A model generated the notes under the pieces. That model saw nothing but the letters and a program-made list of their open reading frames with translations, was not told the origin of the DNA and did not search any database. Below, one piece after another: positions 1 to 6,583 of a DNA stretch of 12,804 bases. Positions within the stretch are counted from its first letter, which is position 1; every line of letters starts with the position of its first letter. The position numbers and the translations under genes were made by a program. Source of the stretch: Clostridia bacterium. GTDB taxonomy: Bacteria > Bacillota > Clostridia > Christensenellales > Pumilibacteraceae. The stretch is taken from the NCBI GenBank assembly GCA_017452405.1, contig JAFTMM010000104.1:1-12804 (forward strand), in the 5' to 3' direction.

Positions 1-34
1 AGATGAACTATAGGATAAAACCTCTAATATTTCT

Positions 35-40
35 TATACT
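35..40 (+). promoter_or_regulatory. Possible -10 box of the flippase gene
   Basis: TATACT at 35-40 ends 7 bases before the ATG at 48. No TTGACA-like -35 is visible 16-18 bases upstream, so alone this is weak. It is listed because it has the same -10-to-ATG geometry as four better promoters in the window. Confidence 0.35.
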
Positions 41-47
41 AACGCCG

Positions 48-1595
48 ATGAGAAACTTTTTCAAATCGGCGTCGTTTCTTGCCGTTGCCGGCCTCGTTGC
101 CAAAGCTTTAGGCGCAATATATAAAATTCCGCTCGTTACCGTACTCGGCGCTGAGGGCGCTGGGATATACCAGTTGGTTTTTCCTATCTATACAACGCTT
201 CTTACGATTTCAAGCGGAGGTATTCCGCAAGCAGTATCAAGACAAACAGCGCGCGCATTGGCAGGCGGAAACGTAGCAGAGAGCCGAAAAGTTCTCGCAG
301 TAAGCCTTGTTTTTCTCTCCATAGTAGGTCTTGTAGGGAGCGCCTTAATGGCGGGAATGAGCGGATTATTAGCTTCTTTGCAGGGCAATTCTACGGCGAC
401 TACAGCATATCTTGCTCTATCGCCGTCAGTATTTCTCGTATGCGTTCTGTCTGCGTTCCGAGGTTGGTGGCAGGGAATGCACGATATGTTTCCGACCGCT
501 CTCTCTCAACTTATGGAACAGATAATAAAGCTGGTAGTGGGATTGTTTCTTGCTTATAAACTTCTTCCGTACGGTTTATCGTACGGCGTAGCAGGCGCAA
601 CACTCGGTATTAGCGTAAGCGAATTTTTTGCGCTCATTTCCGTACTCATCTATTCGCTGTTAAAGCGCAAAAAGCCGATACTGACAAATAACTTTGTCAC
701 GGAAGAATTGCGCTCGAAAGGGCTAATTAAGGAGCTTTTAAAGAGCGCTCTGCCCATTTCTTTCGGGTCACTCGTCCTTCCGCTGACTCAATTAATCGAC
801 AGCGTGTTAGTAGTTAATATTTTAACGGCAAAAGGATTTTCGATAACTGACGCTACGTCGCTTTACGGTCTGAGCGGTGCGCCGGTTTCTGCAATAATTA
901 ACCTCTTTCCGGTAGTAATTTCAGCGATAGGCGCATCGTTAATGCCGAAATTTTCTGCGCAGTTAAAAAAGGGTGAAGATACTTCGAGTTCAATTGCTTA
1001 CGGCATGAAATGCGCTCACTTCGTGGGGATTGGTGGCGCTACTTTTATCCTTCTGTTTGCTGAACGCCTATTGTCATTACTTTATTCAGGCGGACTCTCG
1101 CCAGCGCAAATATCACTATCCGCAACGTTACTTCGCTTGTCTGCGATAGGGGTAATATACGTTTGCTATATACAAATCGTTTCGACTTATTTGCAAGCGC
1201 AAGGCAAGGCGCACGTTCCTGCGCTCAATCTCCTCGTCGGAGGTATACTAAAAGCCGTTTTGACTATACTGCTCCTGATTACTGTAGGTATTGAAGGAGT
1301 AGCAATCTCTGCGACTTGCTCGTATGCCGTCATATTTGCGCTTGATTTTGCGTACGTTTATAAGGATTTCTCACTAATTAGATATAAACCGTTACTCGTA
1401 ACGCTTGCCGTTTCTGTTTTTGCCACGGGCTTAAGTAGAATGACGTTTGCGCTTCCATTTAGCTATAACGCCGTTACTTTCATAGCGGTTATTATTTTCG
1501 TAATCGCTTATATATTTCCTCTCGCGATTTTTGGAGTATTTCCTCTAAACTTAAACCGCTACCCAAAGAAAAATAAAATAAATACATTGCATTAA
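48..1595 (+). CDS. SpoVB/MurJ-like lipid flippase (MATE/MOP superfamily)
   Basis: A polytopic membrane protein of 515 residues, the usual size for the SpoVB/YtgP/MurJ branch of the MOP superfamily. Family members flip lipid-linked cell-wall precursors, and SpoVB is needed for spore cortex synthesis. The N-terminus shows the family signature: a short basic start, then GLVAKALGAIYKIPL, LGAEGAGIYQLVFPIYT and a SSGGIPQAVSR segment near residues 55-65. Hydrophobic helices follow along the whole length, with basic cytoplasmic loops (for example KRKKP). I chose the ATG at 48 because the protein then begins where family members begin. An in-frame ATG at 3 would add 15 residues but has too little upstream sequence to judge. 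There is no Shine-Dalgarno before 48; a TATACT box ends 7 bases upstream, suggesting a leaderless mRNA. Whether the substrate is lipid II or another polysaccharide carrier cannot be told. The sporulation genes elsewhere in the window favour a SpoVB-like role. Confidence 0.85.
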   Translation: MRNFFKSASFLAVAGLVAKALGAIYKIPLVTVLGAEGAGIYQLVFPIYTTLLTISSGGIPQAVSRQTARALAGGNVAESRKVLAVSLVFLSIVGLVGSALMAGMSGLLASLQGNSTATTAYLALSPSVFLVCVLSAFRGWWQGMHDMFPTALSQLMEQIIKLVVGLFLAYKLLPYGLSYGVAGATLGISVSEFFALISVLIYSLLKRKKPILTNNFVTEELRSKGLIKELLKSALPISFGSLVLPLTQLIDSVLVVNILTAKGFSITDATSLYGLSGAPVSAIINLFPVVISAIGASLMPKFSAQLKKGEDTSSSIAYGMKCAHFVGIGGATFILLFAERLLSLLYSGGLSPAQISLSATLLRLSAIGVIYVCYIQIVSTYLQAQGKAHVPALNLLVGGILKAVLTILLLITVGIEGVAISATCSYAVIFALDFAYVYKDFSLIRYKPLLVTLAVSVFATGLSRMTFALPFSYNAVTFIAVIIFVIAYIFPLAIFGVFPLNLNRYPKKNKINTLH

Positions 1596-1609
1596 ATCCC
1601 ACAGAAGTA

Positions 1610-1638
1610 TTGACAAATTCGCTTGATTTTTATATAAT
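1610..1638 (+). promoter_or_regulatory. Consensus sigma-A promoter, predicted leaderless start
   Basis: TTGACA at 1610-1615 and TATAAT at 1633-1638 are separated by exactly 17 bases, a perfect match to the vegetative consensus. Only 6 bases lie between the -10 box and the ATG at 1645, so the expected transcription start falls on the A of the start codon. Confidence 0.85.
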
Positions 1639-1644
1639 TCTATT

Positions 1645-2964
1645 ATGGAGCTTTTGTACACGTTTAATATGCTTGGCATAATCTATACTGCGGTCGTGGG
1701 CGGTCTTGCGCTGTTAATTCTGATCGCGCTTCTCCGTTTGGCGATTGCTAAAAAACCTTGCACGCCGGGGACGGTTATTTACCGTATATTAAATATCGTG
1801 CTGATAGTTGTATTGCTTGCAGTATGGTGCGTTTACTTGCTTTCTAAAATAGAACTATTCGGTGTAAGCTTCGGCGCTCAGGGCGAAAATCTTGCGCTGA
1901 ATTACGACGGATCGCCTATTTTTGAAGTGCCTTTCGTCGGCGGTTTGGTAAATATATTCGGTACTATTTTGGGTACTATATTACTTGGCGTTGCTTCGCT
2001 GTTAGCGATAGTTTCGCTGGTACTTTCTTTTGCGTGCAGAAAACCTTATCCGCCCATTATTATCATAAGTGAAAGAGATAATCCCGAAGAGTACGCGAGA
2101 ATCGTAGCGGAAATGGAGACTGAAAAAGCGCTCCGAAATGCGAATAAAATAGAAGTGGAACCTGTTGAACAGGCAGAATCCGTACCCGCAGTTGAAACGC
2201 AAACTATCGTGGCGTCGGAAAAAGAGGAAAGCGCTCCTGCTTTAGCAAAGAATCTTGAACCCGAATCTGCAATAAACGAAGTCAAAGAAGAAGCGATTCA
2301 CGCAATCGTAGTTGAGGATATTAAGGACGAGCAAGCTGAAATAACGCCTATTTCTGCTCCGGAAGTAATTTCCAAACCAGAAACCGTAACTGACGAAGTA
2401 GTAGCAGTATCTGAACCCGAAATCGTAACTGACGAAGTAGTAGCAGTATCTGAACCTGTAATCGTTTCTGACGAAGCGGTAGCGGTTTCTGAACCCGAAA
2501 TCGTAACTGACGAAGTAGTAGCAGTATCTGAACCCGTAATCGATTCTGACGAAGCGGTAGCGGTTTCTACGGAAGAAATTGCTCCACAAGCCGAGCCTAT
2601 TGACGAGAAAGAAATTGCTCCACAAGCCGAGCCTATAATTGAAAAGCGGGAAACAGTCGAAGTTCGTAAGCCTCTTGTTGAATACGTTGAAGTGTCGCGT
2701 TTAGGTGGTAACGTATCTGGTAAAACTTACTCCTCCTCGCTTAAAAAACCCGAAACTAAGAAGAAAACCGAAGTATCAAATGCAGACGGCGAAGTTAAGG
2801 GTGAATTCCTTGCCGTGCAGAAGCCTCCGCTTCCCGTAACGCGCAAGCTTGTAATTACGAACAGAATGAACGTAGTAAATATGTTCAATACATATCTTAA
2901 CGAAAAAGAAAAAGAAGAACGTGAGAAATTGTCGGGGAATATCGGCAAGATTATAATAAAATAA
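1645..2964 (+). CDS. Three-helix membrane protein with Val/Glu-rich tandem-repeat tail, unknown function
   Basis: I do not recognise this 439-residue protein. Three hydrophobic segments (about residues 9-34, 45-67 and 100-130) anchor it in the membrane. A long hydrophilic, Glu/Val/Pro/Ser-rich, probably disordered stretch runs from about 150 to 335. It contains five 13-residue repeats of the type EPEIVTDEVVAVS and two copies of EIAPQAEPI. The C-terminal 100 residues differ: they are rich in Lys and Arg, include VTRKLVITNRMNVVNMFNTY and a charged helix KEKEEREK, and may be the functional part. The start is fixed by a consensus promoter 6 bases upstream, with no Shine-Dalgarno. The glucokinase gene begins 21 bases after the stop with its own ribosome site, so the two are probably co-transcribed. 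The repeat region looks like a spacer or tether; that is inference from composition. Confidence 0.8.
   Translation: MELLYTFNMLGIIYTAVVGGLALLILIALLRLAIAKKPCTPGTVIYRILNIVLIVVLLAVWCVYLLSKIELFGVSFGAQGENLALNYDGSPIFEVPFVGGLVNIFGTILGTILLGVASLLAIVSLVLSFACRKPYPPIIIISERDNPEEYARIVAEMETEKALRNANKIEVEPVEQAESVPAVETQTIVASEKEESAPALAKNLEPESAINEVKEEAIHAIVVEDIKDEQAEITPISAPEVISKPETVTDEVVAVSEPEIVTDEVVAVSEPVIVSDEAVAVSEPEIVTDEVVAVSEPVIDSDEAVAVSTEEIAPQAEPIDEKEIAPQAEPIIEKRETVEVRKPLVEYVEVSRLGGNVSGKTYSSSLKKPETKKKTEVSNADGEVKGEFLAVQKPPLPVTRKLVITNRMNVVNMFNTYLNEKEKEEREKLSGNIGKIIIK
2374..2568 (+). repeat. Five tandem 39-bp in-frame repeats with a 78-bp higher-order period
   Basis: Units lie at 2374-2412, 2413-2451, 2452-2490, 2491-2529 and 2530-2568, each coding 13 residues. 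Units 2 and 4 are identical; units 3 and 5 differ at two bases; unit 1 is a diverged copy of the unit 2 type. The alternating pattern implies a recent duplication of a 78-bp pair. This is a coding minisatellite and keeps the frame. Confidence 0.95.
2575..2636 (+). repeat. Two direct 26-bp repeats at a 36-bp period
   Basis: The 26 bases at 2575-2600 recur exactly at 2611-2636, encoding EIAPQAEPI twice. This is a second, unrelated repeat family directly after the 39-bp array, in the same reading frame. Confidence 0.95.
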
Positions 2965-2985
2965 AAGAAAGGTGAAGGAAGAAAG

Positions 2986-3927
2986 ATGTATCAAATTGGT
3001 ATTGACATTGGAGGAACGTCCATAAAGGCAGGACTTGTTAAAGATGGTCGTATCGTAGCTTGGCGTTCGGTTGTAACGGACACGGACGCAGGCGCGGACA
3101 AGATTATAGCAGACATTGCCGGCATGGTCAATGACTTAAAGGTCGAAGCAGGCGATAAGGTAATAACCGGAGTGGGTATCGGTTGCCCCGGCGCAGTTAA
3201 CTCATGTACCGGTGTTGTAGATCACGCATATAATTTGAAGTGGGATTACGTTCCTCTCGGCGATAAATTGCAGAAGCTTACCGGTTATCCTACCAGAGTT
3301 TGCAACGACGCAAACGCAGCTGCTCTCGGCGAAGCAAAGTACGGCGCAGGTAAGTCTTATAACTCCAGTGTGTTTATTACTATTGGAACGGGTATCGGAA
3401 GCGGTATTATAATTGACGGTAGAATGTACGAGGGCAACCAGTCCAAGGGCGCGGAAATCGGACACGTCGTATTAAAATCGGGTGGTGAGCCTTGCACCTG
3501 CGGACGTCGTGGATGCTTCGAAGCGTATTCGTCGGCTACGGCGCTTATACGTGATACCAAGCGCGCAATGCTTAAAAACCGCGACAGCAAGTTGTGGGAG
3601 GTTTGTCCCGACGTGGAAAACGTAAACGGTAAAACCGTATTTGACGGAGTTCTTCTCGGCGACAAAACTGCGAAAAAAGTATTTGATAATTATATTAGAA
3701 TGCTCGGCGAAGGTCTGTGCAATATAATCAACGCGCTTCGTCCCGAAGCAATCATTCTAGGTGGCGGTGTATGCGCTCAAGGCGACGTACTTCTCGTTCC
3801 TTTGAAAAAGTATATTGCAAAGTATTCTTTCGGTGAAGGACCGCACGTAGGACTCCATATCGCAACTTTGAAAAACGACGCTGGCATTATCGGAGCGGCG
3901 GCTCTCGTGGCTTGGCAGAACAATTAA
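2986..3927 (+). CDS. glcK: ROK-family glucokinase
   Basis: A cytoplasmic sugar kinase of 313 residues that phosphorylates glucose (or a related hexose) with ATP to feed glycolysis. The N-terminal phosphate loop is GIDIGGTSIKAG (residues 5-16). The sugar-binding and catalytic segment is CNDANAAALGE, with Asp108 as the expected general base. ITIGTGIGSGI follows at 131-141. The ROK zinc site is complete: His160 in EIGH plus Cys170, Cys172 and Cys177 in CTCGRRGC, followed by FEAYSS. Length and motifs fit bacterial ROK glucokinases; the exact sugar cannot be read from the sequence, since other ROK hexokinases look similar. An AAGGA Shine-Dalgarno lies 6 bases before the ATG. The gene sits 21 bases downstream of the repeat membrane protein and probably shares its promoter. 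Confidence 0.9.
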   Translation: MYQIGIDIGGTSIKAGLVKDGRIVAWRSVVTDTDAGADKIIADIAGMVNDLKVEAGDKVITGVGIGCPGAVNSCTGVVDHAYNLKWDYVPLGDKLQKLTGYPTRVCNDANAAALGEAKYGAGKSYNSSVFITIGTGIGSGIIIDGRMYEGNQSKGAEIGHVVLKSGGEPCTCGRRGCFEAYSSATALIRDTKRAMLKNRDSKLWEVCPDVENVNGKTVFDGVLLGDKTAKKVFDNYIRMLGEGLCNIINALRPEAIILGGGVCAQGDVLLVPLKKYIAKYSFGEGPHVGLHIATLKNDAGIIGAAALVAWQNN

Positions 3928-3998
3928 AATAAAGAAGTCATAATGTCGGTGATATCCACTGCGTGATGTGACACAAATATTTATAGTGAGTAACATTG

Positions 3999-4026
3999 AA
4001 AAAAGCGACTTTACGTCGCTTTTTTT
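3999..4026. terminator. Bidirectional intrinsic terminator
   Basis: A stem of AAAAAAGCGAC (3999-4009) with GTCGCTTTTTT (4015-4025) closes over a 5-base loop. It has U-runs in both directions, so it can end the glucokinase transcript on the plus strand and pepV on the minus strand. The pepV stop codon (4026-4028) abuts it. Confidence 0.9.
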
Positions 4027-5402
4027 CATTTCACTAATTTACATAACTCTTTAATTGCCCTATAATATATTTCTTCGAGTTTATAGAAATCCTGCACGGG
4101 GTAACACTCGTCGGCATCGTGCATACGCGTGTCTACGCTAGGGAATACAGCGCCGAAACCGATACAGTTTGGAAGCTCTTTTGCGTAAGTTCCACCGCCG
4201 ATATGAAGGGGATGAGATTCATAGTCACCCGTGCACTTGCGATACACTCCGAGAAGCGCTTGAACCAGCTCGTCATTTTCGTCAAAGGCAAGCGGTGAGG
4301 AATTATGAAGCACCTGTACTTTCACACCTTTGGAAAAACGCGCGGATATTTTTTCAATTACCTCCGCATAATTTACCGTGGCAGGCAGACGCAAATCAAT
4401 GGTCAGAGAGATTACGCCGTTTTCGATGTTGCATATTCCGAGATTAAGTGTAAGCTTACCGGTGACGTCCTCGGCTTCGATACCGAAAAGTTTAACTGCG
4501 TCGGGCGAAGCTAATCTTGACGCCATTTCCGCGCCCGCATCATTCGTGAGCGCAGAGAGTAAGCTGAGAACTTTACGGAGCGCATTATCTCCTTTTTCGG
4601 GCGTAGAACCGTGCGCTGCCGCGCCTATGGTAGATACGGAAAGTCCTTTAGCGAGAGTGAAAGAGTAATCGGCGAAGTCGCAACCGTTTTCGGCAAGCTT
4701 TATCGCTACTTTTTCAGAGCGAAGCAGATCTGAAATAATAGGATAGGTGGTCGTCAGTTTTTGATATAACTCGCTATCCTCGCCTATATTCAGCTCGGCG
4801 TAATCGGGAACGACGTTAGGGCGACAACCACCCGAAAGCGTTATGCCGTCCAGCTTTTGCGAAATAGGCAAGGTAAACAGAACGTGAACGATGCCCTTTT
4901 CGCTTGCAACTACGGGGAAGTCAGAATCGGGCGTAAACGATACTGTAGGGAGCTCCTGATTGCGTACGTAATGTTCAATGCAAGAACTGCCGTTTTCCTC
5001 GTTACAGCCCACTATAAGGCGTACACGCGCGCCTAGGTTGGCTCTTTCCTCAGCAAGTCTTTTGAGCGCATGCAGGCAGGCAATCATAGGTCCTTTATCG
5101 TCGCTAACGCCTCTGCCATACAGCTTTCCGTTTTCGATAGTCAGCGTAAAAGGATCTGTAGACCATCCGTTACCGGCAGGCACGACGTCGAGATGAGCAA
5201 GAATTCCCACCATCTTTTCGCCTTCGCCGTATTCCGCCCAACCTGCGTAACCGTCGTCATTGCCAACTTTAAGTCCATACGACTCGGCTTTATCAAGAAA
5301 AAGACGTAAAGCTTCGCTGTTCTCTTTCCCGAATGGAGCACCCTCCGCAGGCTCACCGAGAACGCTTTTAATTGCTATAAATTCTTTCAGATCGTTAATC
5401 AT
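4026..5402 (-). CDS. pepV: M20-family dipeptidase PepV (Sapep type)
   Basis: A cytoplasmic metallopeptidase of 458 residues, close to the roughly 470 of PepV, which releases amino acids from dipeptides using two zinc ions. Metal and catalytic motifs are intact: GILAHLDVVPAGNGW (His70, Asp72), GRGVSDDKGP (bridging Asp about 102), GCNEENGSS (catalytic Glu135, metal Glu136), TPDSDFPV (Asp161) and, near the C-terminus, HIGGGTYAKELPN with the last metal His. The lid/dimerisation-type insert, including AAAHGSTPEKGDNA, is present between them. I chose the ATG at 5402, not the longer upstream reading, because a TTGACA-17-TATACT promoter ends 6 bases before it and family proteins start there. This makes the mRNA leaderless. 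The gene is divergent from the first SLOG gene and convergent with the glucokinase gene. Confidence 0.93.
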   Translation of the reverse strand: MINDLKEFIAIKSVLGEPAEGAPFGKENSEALRLFLDKAESYGLKVGNDDGYAGWAEYGEGEKMVGILAHLDVVPAGNGWSTDPFTLTIENGKLYGRGVSDDKGPMIACLHALKRLAEERANLGARVRLIVGCNEENGSSCIEHYVRNQELPTVSFTPDSDFPVVASEKGIVHVLFTLPISQKLDGITLSGGCRPNVVPDYAELNIGEDSELYQKLTTTYPIISDLLRSEKVAIKLAENGCDFADYSFTLAKGLSVSTIGAAAHGSTPEKGDNALRKVLSLLSALTNDAGAEMASRLASPDAVKLFGIEAEDVTGKLTLNLGICNIENGVISLTIDLRLPATVNYAEVIEKISARFSKGVKVQVLHNSSPLAFDENDELVQALLGVYRKCTGDYESHPLHIGGGTYAKELPNCIGFGAVFPSVDTRMHDADECYPVQDFYKLEEIYYRAIKELCKLVK

Positions 5403-5408
5403 ACCAAT

Positions 5409-5437
5409 AGTATATTTCCTTTTTAAAATAATGTCAA
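5409..5437 (-). promoter_or_regulatory. Sigma-A promoter of pepV, predicted leaderless start
   Basis: Read on the minus strand, TTGACA (5437 to 5432) and TATACT (5414 to 5409) are 17 bases apart. Six bases separate the -10 box from the ATG at 5402. An AAGGA stretch lies between the boxes, but it would be upstream of the transcript and cannot serve as a ribosome site. Confidence 0.85.
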
Positions 5438-5455
5438 GATTTTTACGAAAACTTA

Positions 5456-5484
5456 TTGACAAGCTCGCTGTCGGTGTGTATAAT
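5456..5484 (+). promoter_or_regulatory. Consensus sigma-A promoter of the first SLOG gene
   Basis: TTGACA (5456-5461) and TATAAT (5479-5484) are 17 bases apart. The ATG at 5492 lies 7 bases after the -10 box. The -35 box stands 18 bases from the pepV -35 box, back to back. The TTG of this -35 box can be misread as an upstream start codon. Confidence 0.85.
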
Positions 5485-5491
5485 ATGCGGT

Positions 5492-5977
5492 ATGAAAGGA
5501 GTATGTTTAACAGGCAATCGTCCACAAAAGATTCCCTTTGCCGAAAACAGCAGGGAATGTGAAGAACTGAAAGAGCGTTTGCGCTCGGTAGTGGTGTCTT
5601 TAATTGAAGAAGGATATACGCGTTTTATAAGCGGTATGGCGCTTGGTTCGGACATTTGGTTTGCCGAGTGCGTGCTTAGCTTGAAAGACGTTTATCCCGA
5701 CATTGAGCTGGAAGCCGCCGTACCGTATATTGGACAGAGCGACAGACTTGCCGTGGCGGACAGATTCAGATACGATAGAATACTCCGCGCTTGCAACGAA
5801 GTTACATACGTTTCTGACAATTATACAAAGTATTGCATGAATAAGCGCAACCGTTATATGGTGGACAACTCCGACGTAGTAATCGTAATCAACTACGCCG
5901 AAAGCGGTGGCACGGTAAATACCAAAGCCTACGCAGAAAAAAAGAAAAAACGTATTATTGATATATCTCGCGCATGA
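5492..5977 (+). CDS. SLOG-fold protein, YpsA/DUF1273 type
   Basis: A soluble protein of 161 residues resembling YpsA (about 180 residues), a Rossmann-like SLOG-domain family related to DprA and LOG proteins and expected to bind nucleotides or nucleotide-derived ligands. Motifs seen: CLTGNRP at residues 5-11, FISGMALGSDIWFAE at 45-59 (glycine-rich loop), AAVPY at 75-79, NKRNRYMVDNSD at 117-128, and ESGGT at 137-141 with a basic C-terminal end. The biochemical function is not known for this group. The start at 5492 is set by the promoter; a TTG reading at 5456 would begin inside the -35 box. No terminator is seen before the zinc-ribbon gene 56 bases downstream, so read-through is possible. A diverged paralog lies at 8555-9073. 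Confidence 0.85.
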   Translation: MKGVCLTGNRPQKIPFAENSRECEELKERLRSVVVSLIEEGYTRFISGMALGSDIWFAECVLSLKDVYPDIELEAAVPYIGQSDRLAVADRFRYDRILRACNEVTYVSDNYTKYCMNKRNRYMVDNSDVVIVINYAESGGTVNTKAYAEKKKKRIIDISRA

Positions 5978-6033
5978 ACGTTTTTGCGCTTAAGAAAATA
6001 TTATTTATTAGCTTAGAATAAGGAGATCGGAAA

Positions 6034-6486
6034 ATGAAATATAAAATTTGCCCGAGATGCGAACTTAATTATATAATTGAAGAAGAAAATTATTGCAACG
6101 TTTGCAAGGCAGAACTCGGACTCGTAGAAGCGAATTTTCTACTTCCCGATGAAGACGAGGAAGCAGAAGGCAAGCTTTGCCCAGTATGTCATACCAACTA
6201 CTGCGAAGAGGGCGAGGATATGTGCATAGAGTGCAAGAAAGAACAACTTGCAAAGGAAAAGGCTAACGAAGAAGAACACGATGATTGGGTAGACGAGAAC
6301 GACGATATCGACGAGGAAGAAGAACTGCCTCTTATCGTTCTTGACGACGAAGAAGAAGCCGAGGAGGAAGAGGAAGAAATTGCTCCCGTCAAAGAAAAAG
6401 ACGACTTCGAGTACATCAACCCCGACGATTATGCCGACGACGGCGAAGACGACGAGGAAGACGAAGACGACGGCTTTACGTTCTAA
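6034..6486 (+). CDS. Acidic protein with two tandem zinc ribbons, unknown function
   Basis: A 150-residue protein with no family I can name. The N-terminal half holds two ribbons with identical spacing: CxxC-x11-CxxC at Cys6/9/21/24 and again at Cys49/52/64/67 (with an extra Cys57), each probably binding one zinc. The C-terminal half is extremely acidic: 42 of the last 72 residues are Asp or Glu, with no hydrophobic core, so it is likely disordered. It ends in an aromatic GFTF. An AAGGAG Shine-Dalgarno at 6020-6025 sits 8 bases before the ATG. A hairpin terminator follows directly. The acidic tail could mimic nucleic acid or bind basic proteins or metal; that is inference only. The antisense serine-rich reading across this tail is an artefact of its composition. 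Confidence 0.8.
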   Translation: MKYKICPRCELNYIIEEENYCNVCKAELGLVEANFLLPDEDEEAEGKLCPVCHTNYCEEGEDMCIECKKEQLAKEKANEEEHDDWVDENDDIDEEEELPLIVLDDEEEAEEEEEEIAPVKEKDDFEYINPDDYADDGEDDEEDEDDGFTF

Positions 6487-6500
6487 AAATTATTACCACT

Positions 6501-6530
6501 AAAAGCGTATCTAAGTGATACGCTTTTTTT
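6501..6530 (+). terminator. Intrinsic terminator
   Basis: A 10-bp stem, AAAGCGTATC (6502-6511) with GATACGCTTT (6517-6526), closes over a 5-base loop and is followed by a T-run to 6530. It ends the zinc-ribbon transcript and separates it from the sipL-like gene. Confidence 0.9.
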
Positions 6531-6552
6531 GTTCTAAGTCCGATCATCCTTT

Positions 6553-6560
6553 CATACATT
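6553..6560 (+). promoter_or_regulatory. Possible sigma-E-type -10 element
   Basis: CATACATT matches the sigma-E -10 consensus CATACANT, and the following A also fits the sigma-K form CATANNNTA. No clear -35 is visible at the expected distance, so support comes from the -10 match and from the spore-envelope nature of the gene downstream. A start near 6567 would leave a leader containing the Shine-Dalgarno at 6571. Confidence 0.35.
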
Positions 6561-6583
6561 ATAAGGACGAAAAGGAGGAGCAA

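Noticed and set aside
2242..2625. Tyr/Phe-rich minus-strand open frame of 127 codons
   Set aside because: It is the antisense reading of the 39-bp repeat array; its repetitiveness mirrors the real coding strand, and it has no ribosome site.
2374..2636. Possible CRISPR-like regular repeat
   Set aside because: The units are directly tandem without unique spacers, are in frame inside a gene, and there are no cas genes.
3928..3998. Small RNA or short gene between the glucokinase gene and the bidirectional terminator
   Set aside because: No ribosome site, no convincing promoter and no stable fold were seen in these 71 bases.
5456..5491. Upstream TTG start for the first SLOG gene
   Set aside because: The TTG is part of a perfect -35 box, and the added residues do not belong to the family N-terminus.
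5403..5525. 41-residue N-terminal extension of PepV
   Set aside because: It would run through the divergent promoters into the neighbouring gene; the family start and the promoter geometry both indicate 5402.
5990..6019. TTAAGA-18-TAGAAT as a promoter for the zinc-ribbon gene
   Set aside because: The predicted start at about 6026 would remove the AAGGAG ribosome site from the transcript; read-through from the SLOG gene is simpler.
6198..6419. Serine-rich minus-strand open frame
   Set aside because: The complement of Glu/Asp codons gives Ser/Phe-type codons; it is a composition shadow of the acidic tail.
6515..6583. Upstream start for the SipL-like protein
   Set aside because: It begins within the preceding terminator hairpin and lacks a ribosome site, while AAAGGAGG directly precedes 6584.
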